A DNA stretch of 49,152 nucleotides from Candidatus Helarchaeota archaeon (lineage in GTDB: Archaea > Asgardarchaeota > Lokiarchaeia > Helarchaeales > HEL-GB-A), in contig JAEOSY010000269.1 of the NCBI GenBank assembly GCA_016840125.1, positions 1-49,152 on the forward strand, given 5' to 3'. The notes below the pieces were generated by a model. That model had not been told where the DNA came from. It saw nothing but the letters and a program-made list of their open reading frames with translations, and did not search any database. Made by a program: the position numbers and the translations under genes. Position 1 is the first letter of the stretch, and every line of letters begins with the position of its first letter. This document shows, in pieces, positions 1 through 10,100 of the stretch.

Positions 1-80
1 AAGTCACTCAAAATATTGCCATATTATTTAAAAACTGGATATCCCTAAACAATCTTCAACAGATATTTTAAATAGGTGAA

Positions 81-890
81 ATGCAATTGAAAAAGAAAAC
101 AGTCCCACTAGTTTTTTTGATCTTGACCTCGTTGATCCTAATTTCAGCAAATATCGAATTAACCCACAATGAACGACTGAATGACACGGTTCCTACCCAA
201 TTGAATACGCTACACACCATCGATACTGATTGGACAACAAATTGGACCATGAGCTCTCCTGCTGGTACCACCATTGAAGTGCTTGGCTCATACAGTGGAC
301 AGACCAGTGTTCTGCATTTAAATGATTCAAGTGGCGGAACGTGGGCAACGGCTACGCATGCCTTTGGCCGAAATATAAGTTTTGGAAAAGTAACGGTGAA
401 GGTGCTAGTTGCCCAGACTACGGGCCAAGAAGTACGGATTGGTGTCAGGTCGGAGGGTCAACCGAAGGCATCCATCCGAATGAGGGATGATGGGACATTT
501 GAAGTCGAATATGGTTCTACCTTCAACCCTTTAGATAACCCGACAAGTTATTTAGGGGGTGTTTGGTACGAAGTCGGAATTGAGTTCAACTGCACCTCAA
601 ACACCACGAAGACCTTCATAAACGGCGTGGAAAAAAGTGCGGATGTCTTTCAATCTAATTCATCGTTTATGGACGCATTATTCATTACCACAACCGCGTC
701 AGGTGGTCCTTCAATTCAAGGAGATTACTACATAGCGTGGGTCGATTATTCATGGATTACAGCTAATGGAGGGACTCCCCCGATTCCAGGTTTCGATCTT
801 GCTTATATCCTCCTTGGCATCCTGATGTTCGCCGGATTCATGGCTTTTATTCGCAAACGAGGTCAAAAAGTGTTTTTGAATTACTTTTAA
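81..890 (+). CDS. Secreted, C-terminally anchored surface protein (LamG-like body)
   Basis: A 269-residue protein with an N-terminal signal peptide: a KKK basic stretch, then a hydrophobic run at about residues 8-24. It ends in a membrane anchor: IPGFDLAYILLGILMFAGF at about 233-252, followed by a basic RKRGQK tail. This PGF-like motif plus hydrophobic helix plus basic tail resembles the C-terminal sorting/anchor signals known for Asgard surface proteins. The body is rich in Thr, Ser and Asn with several N-glycosylation sequons (NWT, NDS, NIS, NCT, NSS). Its beta-strand-like pattern (VRIGVRSEGQ, GGVWYEVGIEFN, KTFINGVE) suggests a concanavalin/LamG-type jelly roll, which is an inference only. 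A GGTGAA Shine-Dalgarno sequence lies just before the ATG. A second protein with the same kind of anchor lies at 18585-19031. The ligand is unknown. Confidence 0.75.
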   Translation: MQLKKKTVPLVFLILTSLILISANIELTHNERLNDTVPTQLNTLHTIDTDWTTNWTMSSPAGTTIEVLGSYSGQTSVLHLNDSSGGTWATATHAFGRNISFGKVTVKVLVAQTTGQEVRIGVRSEGQPKASIRMRDDGTFEVEYGSTFNPLDNPTSYLGGVWYEVGIEFNCTSNTTKTFINGVEKSADVFQSNSSFMDALFITTTASGGPSIQGDYYIAWVDYSWITANGGTPPIPGFDLAYILLGILMFAGFMAFIRKRGQKVFLNYF

Positions 891-893
891 TTC

Positions 894-901
894 TTTTTTT
901 T
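894..901 (+). terminator. T-run after surface-protein gene
   Basis: An uninterrupted run of eight T follows the TAA stop at 888-890 within a few bases. Oligo-T stretches serve as intrinsic terminators in archaea. No strong hairpin precedes it. Confidence 0.4.
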
Positions 902-996
902 GGGGGAACTTCTATCTTCGTAAGGTTATTAAATTAAGCTTCTTTAGGTATTTTCAACAACTTTGATTCAAGAATAATAGGAAAGATGAGCAGAAG

Positions 997-2868
997 ATGA
1001 GATTACTCTTAATTCATTCAGACGGATTTGCCTTTCAAAGCAAGAATAAAGTCCCAGGTGCAATGGCAGAGGATGTTCCAGAAGAAGAACATGAATTTCG
1101 GATAGATACCAAGATTCTCGTCGTGTATATTACTGTAGAAAAGCAAGATGAGAAAGATCCAGCTAAAGCAGTGAAATTGGCTGTGGTGGAAATTGAGAAT
1201 TACGCAAAAGAACTTTCTGAGGAACGAGTTATGGTTTATCCGTATGCACATCTCAGCACTACACTAGCTACCAGTAAAATTGCTATAAAAATCCTAACTG
1301 AGATGAGGAAGGCGCTTGAACAAGACGGGTTTGAAACGTATAAATCCCCATTTGGTTGGTATAAATCATTCCAGCTCAATTGCTTAGGGCATCCCCGAGC
1401 AGAGAGCTTGCGAAGTATCGATGTGGAGAAGGCCCTCGTCAAAGAGGAGAAACCCAAACGCCGTGAAGAGGACAAATCCAAGTTTTTTATTCTACAACTT
1501 GATGGGAAATTGGTGCCCTATCAGGAGTTCGATTACAAAAACTATCAGAATTTGAAATTATTTATGGATTATGAAGTATCGGGAACGCGAATAGTAACAG
1601 AACAACCACCACATACCAAATTAATGAAGCGGTTGGAGATGGCGGATTATGAACCAAGGGCAGATCCCGGGCACTTACGTTGGTATCCAAAGGGAGAGTT
1701 GATCCGAAATATATTGATTAAGTATTTATATGATAAGGTAACTGCCATTGGCGGAATGCCGATAGAAACGCCCGTTATGTTTGGCACGAACCACCCTATT
1801 ATTCAGGAACATTTAACCAAATGGGCAGAAAGGCAGTATCTGGTCAAGTCAGGAGACAAAACGCTCTTTCTGCGGTTCGCGAGCGATTTTGGTCAGTTTT
1901 TCCTATTGTCTGATCAATTAATCAGTTACCGAAATCTCCCATTACGCATCTACGAGCTCACGAAATACAGTTTTCGGAACGAACAAAGTGGTGAAGTAGT
2001 TGGACTCCGCAGATTACGGGCTTTTACCATGCCAGATTTGCACACCCTCTGTGCCAATGTCGATCAAGCTGTTGAAGAATTCAATAATCAATTTGATCTC
2101 TGTCGTACTGTCATGAATGACGCAAAGATAGAATATGAAATAGCGTTTCGTGTTGTGAAAGAGTTCTGGGAGAAACGGAAAGATTGGATTCTTTCGTTAA
2201 TTAAGAACATTGGGAAGCCCGCATTGATCGAAATATTCCCAAAGCGGGAAGCCTATTGGATTATGAAATTTGAATTTAATTTTGTTGATTATCTTGGAAA
2301 AGCAGCAGCCCTTCCAACAGTCCAAGTCGATGTGGATATGGCACGGCAATACAATATCAATTACATAAATGAAAACAATGAAAAAATTCATCCTGTTATT
2401 TTACATTGCTCACCCTCGGGTGCATTGGAACGGGTAGTTTATGCGCTCCTCGAAAAAGCTTATACTGTCCAAAAACGGGAAAAGGGTGTCCCCACTATAC
2501 CGTTTTGGCTCGCGCCAGTTCAAGTCCGTATCCTTACTATTTCGGATAATCAATTAGAATATGCAAAACAAATCCAAGAGGAATTAGAACTACAACAGAT
2601 TCGGGTTGATCTGGACGATCGAAGTGAAACTGTTGGCAAAAAAATTCGTGAAGCAGGGATGAATTGGATTCCATATGTTGCAGTAATCGGGGATAAAGAG
2701 GTAGAGTCTAAAACACTCACCATAAGAAACCGAGAAACCGGCGAAAATAATGTAAAAATGAGTCTTGAAGAATTTAAGGAACATTTAAATCAAAAATTTG
2801 TACCAAACGTAAGGTTGCCACTACCCAAACCATTTAGGTTGTTGAGTAGCTATCCAAAATTTGCATAA
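997..2868 (+). CDS. thrS: Threonyl-tRNA synthetase, archaeal type
   Basis: Charges tRNA-Thr with threonine in the cytoplasm. Its 623 residues match the archaeal form. Residues 1-140 are the archaeal N-terminal editing domain related to D-Tyr-tRNA deacylase (YPYAHLS at 81-87). Residues about 230-510 are the class II core, with motif 2 around FRNEQSGEVVGLRRLRAF (326-343) and motif 3 around HCSPSGALERV (470-480). The rest is the anticodon-binding domain (WLAPVQVRIL onward). Two of the expected zinc-site residues are visible: His349 in MPDLH and His470 in LHCSPSG. The position I recall as Cys in archaeal relatives (AACFGQF) is Asp297 here (ASDFGQF). The start is the first ATG after the GATGAGC region, and no neighbour shares its transcript. 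Confidence 0.95.
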   Translation: MRLLLIHSDGFAFQSKNKVPGAMAEDVPEEEHEFRIDTKILVVYITVEKQDEKDPAKAVKLAVVEIENYAKELSEERVMVYPYAHLSTTLATSKIAIKILTEMRKALEQDGFETYKSPFGWYKSFQLNCLGHPRAESLRSIDVEKALVKEEKPKRREEDKSKFFILQLDGKLVPYQEFDYKNYQNLKLFMDYEVSGTRIVTEQPPHTKLMKRLEMADYEPRADPGHLRWYPKGELIRNILIKYLYDKVTAIGGMPIETPVMFGTNHPIIQEHLTKWAERQYLVKSGDKTLFLRFASDFGQFFLLSDQLISYRNLPLRIYELTKYSFRNEQSGEVVGLRRLRAFTMPDLHTLCANVDQAVEEFNNQFDLCRTVMNDAKIEYEIAFRVVKEFWEKRKDWILSLIKNIGKPALIEIFPKREAYWIMKFEFNFVDYLGKAAALPTVQVDVDMARQYNINYINENNEKIHPVILHCSPSGALERVVYALLEKAYTVQKREKGVPTIPFWLAPVQVRILTISDNQLEYAKQIQEELELQQIRVDLDDRSETVGKKIREAGMNWIPYVAVIGDKEVESKTLTIRNRETGENNVKMSLEEFKEHLNQKFVPNVRLPLPKPFRLLSSYPKFA

Positions 2869-2880
2869 ATAATTGTAAAT

Positions 2881-3444
2881 TTACTCCTTTTTATTTTCTG
2901 GAGAGGTACATCTCGAATACGCAAGGATTTGCATTGTAATGAAGGTAAAATAGAAGATCAGTATCCAAAGATAAGCTATATCATTGATAATAATTAGTAC
3001 TATCGCGATTCCACCAAAAATCACTTCTAAACCCAGTAAGATTTTGGATTGATAGTAGGTTTTCGTAAACCAACATTGGCGCCTACGATAATCGGGAATA
3101 TCTATTACTTCTTTGGGAGGTTTAGGTAGAACTCCGCCCAGGGGTTCATCGTAAAATGGATTCAGAAGGGCAGTGCCCCAATCGATTGCGTCAGTTAAGA
3201 TATGGATGACACCACAAATGCCGAGTATTAATATGATTGGAAAAAAGATCCCTAAGATCAACAGTATAACGTATGGTAAGAGGGAATGAGTTATTAATCT
3301 CCGGTGATTTCTGTGTTTCGCATACTTTGATAAGAGAAAATCCAGATCAATGAGAAATGGAAATGCAACTACTAATAACACTTCCAAGAATCCCAGCGTG
3401 GGTAAAAAAAGCATGGCAACAATAATGCCTTGTGAAATATGCAC
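2881..3444 (-). CDS. YdjM/DUF457-type membrane metal-dependent hydrolase
   Basis: A 187-residue integral membrane protein. It begins MHISQGIIVAM and has about four hydrophobic segments. Two motifs typical of the YdjM/DUF457 'LexA-binding, membrane-bound metal-dependent hydrolase' family are visible: HRRLITHS at about residues 48-55 and HILTDAIDWG at about 81-90, whose His and Asp residues would bind metal. The family's substrate is not well defined. It starts 15 bases downstream of the aspartokinase stop on the same strand, so the two are probably cotranscribed, although no functional link is obvious. It overlaps nothing and converges on thrS, with a 12-base gap between the two stops. Confidence 0.7.
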   Translation of the reverse strand: MHISQGIIVAMLFLPTLGFLEVLLVVAFPFLIDLDFLLSKYAKHRNHRRLITHSLLPYVILLILGIFFPIILILGICGVIHILTDAIDWGTALLNPFYDEPLGGVLPKPPKEVIDIPDYRRRQCWFTKTYYQSKILLGLEVIFGGIAIVLIIINDIAYLWILIFYFTFITMQILAYSRCTSPENKKE

Positions 3445-3458
3445 ATGTAAATGCAGAA

Positions 3459-4862
3459 CTATTCACCAAGTTGGAATTCATGGTAAATCGCGCGAACTCC
3501 TTGCTGCACATCACTTGCGGCAATACCGATACTGATATTAATTTCACTAGAACCCTGAGCAATAGTGTGGACGTTGACCTTAGCTTTTCCCAAGGCAGTA
3601 AAGATACGCCCCGCCACGCCAGGGGTGAAGGCCATACCTGCACCCACGATAGCTAGTAGTGCAACTTGTTTTTCTAATTTGATGTTGAACCACTGTTCAC
3701 CAAAGAATTTTGACTTACTTAGGGCTTCTTGAGCTTTTTGTCCAGATCTACGTTCAACCATAAACGTTATGTTATTTTCGGAGGAGCTTTGGCTAATCAT
3801 AATAACATTAACGTTGGCTTCGCCAAGCACATCAAAGACTTTCGCTGCAGTTCCAGGTAATGATACCATAGCAACGCCCTCAACCGTGATTATAGCAGCG
3901 TCTTGTACCGTTATTGCCTTAACAATGTCTGTGGCTTTTTCCTGTGCAGCTTGGATCTCTGTAAACTCCTCTTTATCGGGATCATTGAAGTTCCGTAGTT
4001 GAATAGGGATGGATCTCTTCTCCATCGGAAAGATACACAAGGGGTGTAGTATTTTCGAGCCAAAAAAGGCAAGCTCCCGTGCTTCTGCATAAGAGATATT
4101 ACGGATTAGTCTAGCATGTGGCTCTAAATTCGGGTTTGCCGTTAATAAACCATCGGTATCCTTCCAAAGAATAACTTTAGTCTTTCTTTCTTCAGTTTGA
4201 AGACTATAAGCTAATAAAGTTGCGGTTAAATCACTACCACCACGTCCGAGAGTAGTCACATTCCCCTCTTCACTTGCCGCAATATACCCTGTGACAACGG
4301 GAAATATTCCCTCTTCTAATACAGGCTCTAGTTTTTCTATAATTGTCGCTTCAGTAAGATCAAAATGAGGTAGCTTATTATCGAAAGCACCATTCGTATA
4401 GATCAATTCTTCTCCTGAAAAAAAATTTACCTTTTCACCCCTCGCTCCTAAGTATGAATAATAGATATATGTGGATAACCGTTCCCCAAAGGACATGATA
4501 AAATCTCGGGATCTTTTACCCAATCCGAATTCCAAAACACCGTTTAAAGCATTGGATAAGCGTTGTAGTGATTCATTTAGAAATTCCATTAATTGAAGCC
4601 TGTCATTTGCATCAGAGAAAACTTCATTAATTAAGTTAACATGCCGCTCTTTAATTGCAGCAATTCGTGCATCCACTTGGAAGTGGTGGTCAGCAACGCC
4701 TTCGGCAGTCTCTAGCAAATAGTCAGTTAATTTGGAAAGCGCTGAACAGATAAAAACCATGGGGTGTCCTCGAAATTTATCAATAATCTTAAGGGTCTTC
4801 TCAAATGATTTTGGATCCTTTAAACATGACCCACCAAACTTGTGGACGATTAATTCGTGCAT
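3459..4862 (-). CDS. lysC: Aspartate kinase
   Basis: Phosphorylates L-aspartate, the first step toward threonine, methionine and lysine. Its 467 residues have the standard layout. The amino-acid kinase domain opens with KFGGSCLKDP (residues 8-17) and contains SFGERLSTYIYYSYL and the TTLGRGGSDLTATLLAYSL nucleotide/substrate loop. Two ACT regulatory domains follow (about 315-465), with VEGVAMVSLPGTAAKVF and VGAGMAFTPGVAGRIF, each leading into a NVxxISQ/NVHTIAQ-type effector site. The ACT pair implies feedback control by an end-product amino acid; which one cannot be read from the sequence. The ATG lies directly after ATTTAAA, so translation may be leaderless or nearly so. The gene could equally be called thrA/ask. 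Confidence 0.92.
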   Translation of the reverse strand: MHELIVHKFGGSCLKDPKSFEKTLKIIDKFRGHPMVFICSALSKLTDYLLETAEGVADHHFQVDARIAAIKERHVNLINEVFSDANDRLQLMEFLNESLQRLSNALNGVLEFGLGKRSRDFIMSFGERLSTYIYYSYLGARGEKVNFFSGEELIYTNGAFDNKLPHFDLTEATIIEKLEPVLEEGIFPVVTGYIAASEEGNVTTLGRGGSDLTATLLAYSLQTEERKTKVILWKDTDGLLTANPNLEPHARLIRNISYAEARELAFFGSKILHPLCIFPMEKRSIPIQLRNFNDPDKEEFTEIQAAQEKATDIVKAITVQDAAIITVEGVAMVSLPGTAAKVFDVLGEANVNVIMISQSSSENNITFMVERRSGQKAQEALSKSKFFGEQWFNIKLEKQVALLAIVGAGMAFTPGVAGRIFTALGKAKVNVHTIAQGSSEINISIGIAASDVQQGVRAIYHEFQLGE

Positions 4863-5000
4863 TTTAAATCGCTCTTGTTGAAATTCATTCGGTTTCAGAA
4901 TTAGATCTTAACAAATGCTTGATCTATTTAAAGATTTTTAATATATTAGAAAAAAAGTGGTGAGAGCCTATCAAGATAGAGGATTATAGATTTGAAAAAG

Positions 5001-5834
5001 TTAAGAACTATCTTTCAGTATTTGGATTGCTTTAGATATTCCTAAGTAGTAATCTAATCTATCTGCTAATTTAAATAAGTTTGGACGTTTTTTCTTTTTT
5101 CCTTCTACCGCTCTTTTCACATCATCAGCCATAGAAACGCGCTTTATACTCCTTAAATACTTATCCACTTCGCGATCTAATAGTTCAATAAGCTTAGGGA
5201 TTTCAGCCTTATCATTAATAACTTCAATTTTACTTTTTGATTTCGATTTTTTAGCTGAAGATTCTTCCTCCTCGTCATCGTCGCTTAAATCAATACTTTC
5301 TTCGTCTTCAGTTTCGCTTATTTCAGTATTCACAGCGATTTCTCCCACTTCTTCATCAGAAGTCTCAAAGTCCCTTTCATCTATTTCCTCATCAGCTTCT
5401 TCGATTTCCTCTTCGACATTAACTTCCTCTTTCTTCTGAGATTTGTCTTCCTTTTTTGTAAGTTCCTCTTGGAGAGTTCTAATTAATTCAGAAATGCTCA
5501 CTTTCCGTCTAACAATCTCGATTATTTCGGGGATATCTGCTTGATTTATAGCAATGTCATCTGTTAATCTCGCTATTATCACATCTCGTTTGGATTTAAG
5601 CTTCTGTAGAGCTTTCCATTGTTTTAAATCATCTTGTAGATCCCAACTTAGGTTCTCAATAACATTCTTAATTTCTCGTTTAGGATGATTTTCATAAACG
5701 TGTTGGCTCCCTAGGATTAAATCTTTATAGGATTTGTTGCATATTTTACATTTACACGTAATTAGATATCGATCTTTTTCGATGCGTGTCAAAACTGTAT
5801 CCACATCTCTATTTACTTTAGAACTCAAATCCAA
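5001..5834 (-). CDS. C2H2 zinc-finger, acidic/coiled protein in the topoisomerase VI operon
   Basis: A 277-residue protein I do not recognise as a family. Near the N-terminus it has a classic C2H2 spacing, C29-x2-C32-x12-H45-x4-H50 (CKCKICNKSYKD...HVYENH), with an extra Cys27. The middle (about 125-200) is highly acidic and of low complexity, rich in Glu, Asp and Ser, and probably disordered. A basic linker (KKSKSKSK) follows, and a helical C-terminal domain (about 205-277) contains KRAVEGKKKKRPNLFKLADR. The start is TTG 5834 behind a GGGGGAT sequence and overlaps the 3' end of top6A by 10 bases, so the two are translationally coupled. That points to a role with topoisomerase VI, such as a DNA-binding accessory factor, but this is inference. 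No paralogue is seen in the window. Confidence 0.75.
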   Translation of the reverse strand: MDLSSKVNRDVDTVLTRIEKDRYLITCKCKICNKSYKDLILGSQHVYENHPKREIKNVIENLSWDLQDDLKQWKALQKLKSKRDVIIARLTDDIAINQADIPEIIEIVRRKVSISELIRTLQEELTKKEDKSQKKEEVNVEEEIEEADEEIDERDFETSDEEVGEIAVNTEISETEDEESIDLSDDDEEEESSAKKSKSKSKIEVINDKAEIPKLIELLDREVDKYLRSIKRVSMADDVKRAVEGKKKKRPNLFKLADRLDYYLGISKAIQILKDSS

Positions 5835-7111
5835 TCCCCCGTAGTCAACTTTGTTGGAAGATAATTATCTGTAAGGTACTCGAATCCGTGGCTAGAAAGC
5901 GCTTGAATTTCTGCTTTTCGCTTAATTTTTAACATAAGTTCCAAATCCTCAACCCAATTCAAATTCTTTTGAACAAATGGTTCTTTGAGCATTTCTTGCG
6001 TCCTTTTAATATCGGCTGCAGCCATTTTCAAACGACAATTATCAGGTATATTATATTGATCAAGATCTCTTGATAAAACTCCTATGAGATTTAGATTTGG
6101 AGTCGCTAAGAACGGAGATTCGTAGCCGAGACGTTTGGATCCCCTGAGGTAGACGCTATAAATATAGTGTCCGTAAGGATCAGAATCAACCAGGCAGAAA
6201 CAGGGAAGATCCAATTCTTTAGAAAGCATACGTAAAAACATTCGGGTTGCAATATCAGCACTTCCTTTACCTGTAAGAATAATACAGGGATATTCATTCC
6301 ACCATTTCGCTTCACTCAGCCGAATCAATGCGGCATCTTTTTCGACGGCAAGAATGAACTCTGCATCTGACTCAACAATTTCAATTCGATCAAGGAATGG
6401 AGAAATTGACCAGCCACCACTGCCCATATGTTCCAAATCGATTTCATCGCCGCTGTCACGAATTTTTAATCGCCCAATACAGGCGCCCTTCGCAGAAGCA
6501 ACGATATGAGTGGAGTTACGGATAACTTTTAACATTGCTGAGAGATCTTCAATCGTTTTATCACTGAATTTTTGATCTTCAAAGAGATCAACATCTGTAT
6601 AATAGATTTCTCTTTTTGTTGCATGCATATCTTTGATAAGGAGTTCGTTCACTATTTCAATTAAGCGCATAAGTCGAGTAGCATCGAGTACACTAGCCAA
6701 ACTGTGAAATTGACGCTTAATTACCTTATCCCCTAAAAGTAACAAATCCCTGACTTCATCCCAAATAATATTTGTACTACTCCTAGATGGAATTTCGAAC
6801 GAGGGTTTGCCAGAAGTTAAGATCTGTTCTAAAATGGATTCTGCCGTTAAATGAATTCGCTCACTAGTATCTTTTGTGGTAGCATCATCAACTTGAACCA
6901 CTTCTGCGAGTAGGGCTTGGTCTACACTGGGTCTAGCAGCTTTTTCGACTTCAATATAATGTATCTTGGCAAATTTTTGATTTAACTTTCTCCTCTTTTT
7001 AATGAGAGGTTTTTTTGCGGTTGAGTCTTTGGAATCCTCTAGGGAAGTATCAGGTTTTTTTGTTTTAGAAGCCTCTTTTGTAGGGGATCTTTTTTTCGGG
7101 TTTTTAGACAT
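5825..7111 (-). CDS. top6A: DNA topoisomerase VI subunit A
   Basis: Catalytic DNA-cleaving subunit of the type IIB topoisomerase (Spo11 relative). Residues 1-50 are a Lys/Ser/Thr-rich extension. The 5Y-CAP winged-helix domain carries KREIYYTD, in which Tyr171 is the likely catalytic tyrosine by comparison with the Spo11 RDxFY motif. The Toprim domain shows Glu257 (VEKDAA) and DSDPYG with Asp309/Asp311 as Mg ligands. GKGSADIATRMFLR precedes the DxD. Length is 428, about 40-60 longer than typical because of the N-terminal tail. The ATG has a GGAGA Shine-Dalgarno 8 bases upstream, and 14 bases separate it from the top6B stop. It should form an A2B2 heterotetramer with the unusual B subunit encoded next door. 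Confidence 0.95.
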   Translation of the reverse strand: MSKNPKKRSPTKEASKTKKPDTSLEDSKDSTAKKPLIKKRRKLNQKFAKIHYIEVEKAARPSVDQALLAEVVQVDDATTKDTSERIHLTAESILEQILTSGKPSFEIPSRSSTNIIWDEVRDLLLLGDKVIKRQFHSLASVLDATRLMRLIEIVNELLIKDMHATKREIYYTDVDLFEDQKFSDKTIEDLSAMLKVIRNSTHIVASAKGACIGRLKIRDSGDEIDLEHMGSGGWSISPFLDRIEIVESDAEFILAVEKDAALIRLSEAKWWNEYPCIILTGKGSADIATRMFLRMLSKELDLPCFCLVDSDPYGHYIYSVYLRGSKRLGYESPFLATPNLNLIGVLSRDLDQYNIPDNCRLKMAAADIKRTQEMLKEPFVQKNLNWVEDLELMLKIKRKAEIQALSSHGFEYLTDNYLPTKLTTGDWI

Positions 7112-7125
7112 AATTATTTCTCCAA

Positions 7126-10100
7126 TTAACTTTTAATACGGCGATAAACCAATTTACCCTGTTTTTTAGAAGTCATAATAAGGCCTTCGTCCATTATCTC
7201 TTCAATTATATTCTGCACGTGATCTCTAACAAAATTTTCATCTGGGTGGGTTAATTTTCCACCTTTAATATTCGGGAAATCTAGTTGTAGTGCATCTTCG
7301 AGTGTAAAATCAGCGGAAGGTAATACAACTCTAATGTTCGGTTTAAAAATCCGCCAAAACATAGTTTCTTTCTCTTTTTTCAGAATTTCTAAAAATGCAA
7401 CAGCAATTCCCGACTTTGCTCTTTGTACTCCTAAACGTCTAGTAGGATTTTCTTCCAGGGCTTTTACAAATGCTGACTTGAGTTCAACAAAATTTTTAAC
7501 TGATTTACCAAATCTGCGATTTCTTTCAATTTGAACTTCGATTAATCCATAATAATCGAGAAGAACTTCATCATTGAGGGGATCTAAGTTATGTGTATCC
7601 TTTAAATAATTAATAAAAGAATCATAAATTTCTTGATCGATTGGACACTCCTCATTATCTGCATTAAAATAGGCGCACATGTCTTTTTCTTTTCCGAGTG
7701 TGCATGTGGCGCATTTTGCAGACTTTACTTGTTGCTTTTGAAGCAAATCTAAAATTAGTCTTTCAGTTTCAGGATCATCCTGATTTTGATAAACCTTGAT
7801 TATTTCATCGGGAGATGCTCGAGTTATTATATTATACTCGTTAGCTAAATCTTCTAAGACTTCTGCGATCAAGTCTTTAACGAATTTATCCTTTATCGTT
7901 TCAAGACCGAGCTCTTGTATAATTTCATGATTTGTTAACCAATATTCTGTAAGGGCATTTCTCACATCAGGTTTGAGATCTTCTTTAATTGGTTTGGATA
8001 AATCCGATTCAATTTCTGCCAAAGTGGGCTTGCCGGGTATAGGTTCGCCCGTTTTAAAGTCAATACACTCAACGTTATATAAGGATTGGGCAAACCTGGC
8101 AACATTACGCAATAAAGTTAATGCACGTCTCGCTTTAGTTTTCCGTTTTTCTCTCCCTAGTAAAAAGGCTTTCAGTTTTCGTCCAGCGGCTTCGAGGGCT
8201 AGTTGTATTTCCCTCGTGAGAGTATCATCATCAGCTAAAGCTTGTTTGCTTTGGGATTTAAACATGACATGTACAAAAGGACCCGAGACATTCACAAAGA
8301 CACGAGTCTTGCCCTTGGGAAGGCCATTGTCAAAGGTATCAACTTTATAATTCTTCCAATTCACTTTTGCCACGGTTTTCCAAATCGCACAATCGGAATT
8401 ATCACGAAGTTTTGGAGTACGATTCACAAACCGGTAAAGTACGTCTGCCGCTTTTGAAACATCTTTAATATTTCCACCATGCGCTAAAGCGACTTCAACT
8501 GCAAATGCCAATCCCTTCCCAGATGTGGGGGATCTTGTTTCAGCTACGACAAACTGAGGAGAATAATGCTTTTTAATTACACGTTCAAGAATATCATCGC
8601 CCACAGGTACAACCGTATCAGTCGGTGGGGCCAAATATTTTTCCGATACGAAGGCTTTATATAATGCATTCATTTGATCCTCGTCTAACTCGTTTGGAAT
8701 AATAGTATCTAAGCTTTCATGCCCACCTAATTGATTGTTGGTTTCATTTACGAGCTCATCAGCAGTAGATCGGTTTATCTCCAAAAAATTTCTACTAAGA
8801 AATGTCCCAAGGTTTGTTGCAGAAGTAGTTTCCAATAATTTCTGGATCATATTTGCAGTTACTGAAGCGGAACATTTCTCAATTTCCATTAAACTATCGT
8901 AAATTGCCCTAATTTCCTTATTAGCCAACTCAGAAGCTTTCATTGGTAAGAGAGATTTATAGTGAAGCTTCTCATCAGCTTGCGCTATAATTTCAGATGC
9001 TTTACTTTTACCTAATCCCTTGATTGTCTGGAGAACTGAGGGTATGGTCCGAGTTTTGCCAGATTTCAAAAGGTTCAAAAAATCTGTTTTAGTTGATACC
9101 TCTTCAGTCTCAACAGATTCAGAGAATAACTTAAACAAGACCTCTGTTTCGCGCTTACCTAGATTCTGAGCAACAATAGAATTGAGAGTTTTATATTTTA
9201 ATATTAAATCAGCTCCCAACATAACTTTTCTTACAATATTAAAATTTAATTTACAGAAATCTTTTGTCAATATATCATATATGGTCCGATCGCCCGCGCC
9301 TTTTGCCAATTCTTTAAAGCCTTTAAAAGATATCAAAGAAGGACATTGATATATTTTGCTGGTAGCGGTTTGGATCAGTTCGATTTCTTCGGGAGTTAAA
9401 GTGGAGGAAGTCTTTTTTGATAATTTAAGATCCTTTAAAATTGCAGAATATTCTTTTTTGGAAATCTCAGGAAAGTTTTTCGATAAAACATCGAGTATAG
9501 GCTTTTCTTCGATTTCTGAGATAAACTTTTTTAAATCAGTTAAGGAAAGGCGATTTATACATGAAACGCGCCTGTTAATAACACGGGTTAGTGCCCGAAT
9601 TTCTTTTTCACTTAATTCTTGCGGTTTTGTGGTAGTTAAACTTTTGAATCCACCCAAAGTGTTATTAGCATTCTCGACAATTTTTTTTGCGCGCCCTCGG
9701 CTCATCCGAACAAATTTTTGTTCCATAAAATTGATAATACTTGGGTCTTCAGTGGTTCGTAGCATTTCTTTGAAATCCCCGATGGATGAGGAGGCAGGGT
9801 GTGGTTTGGCATATTTAGGCTCATTAGGGAATTTAGAAACACGGCGAGGAAAGAGAAAAACTTGATTTTTGGGATCAATGTAAACCAATGACATATGTGA
9901 ATTCAATAATGAAGTTTGTTTAATATATTCATCCGCAAAACCTTTGCGATATGGGACGTTCAAATAATTTAACCTCACATAAGTCCCATGTTTGAAAGGA
10001 ACCCGAATTTCATCGGGACCGATTGTATAATCCTTCTCATTTTTTGAAGTGGTGAAAAAGGTAGTAATAGTTGCCTTCGGCTCTCCCTCATGACGACTAA

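Noticed and set aside
1018..1481. Minus-strand frames inside thrS
   Set aside because: Shadows of the ThrRS coding frame, without Shine-Dalgarno or recognisable content.
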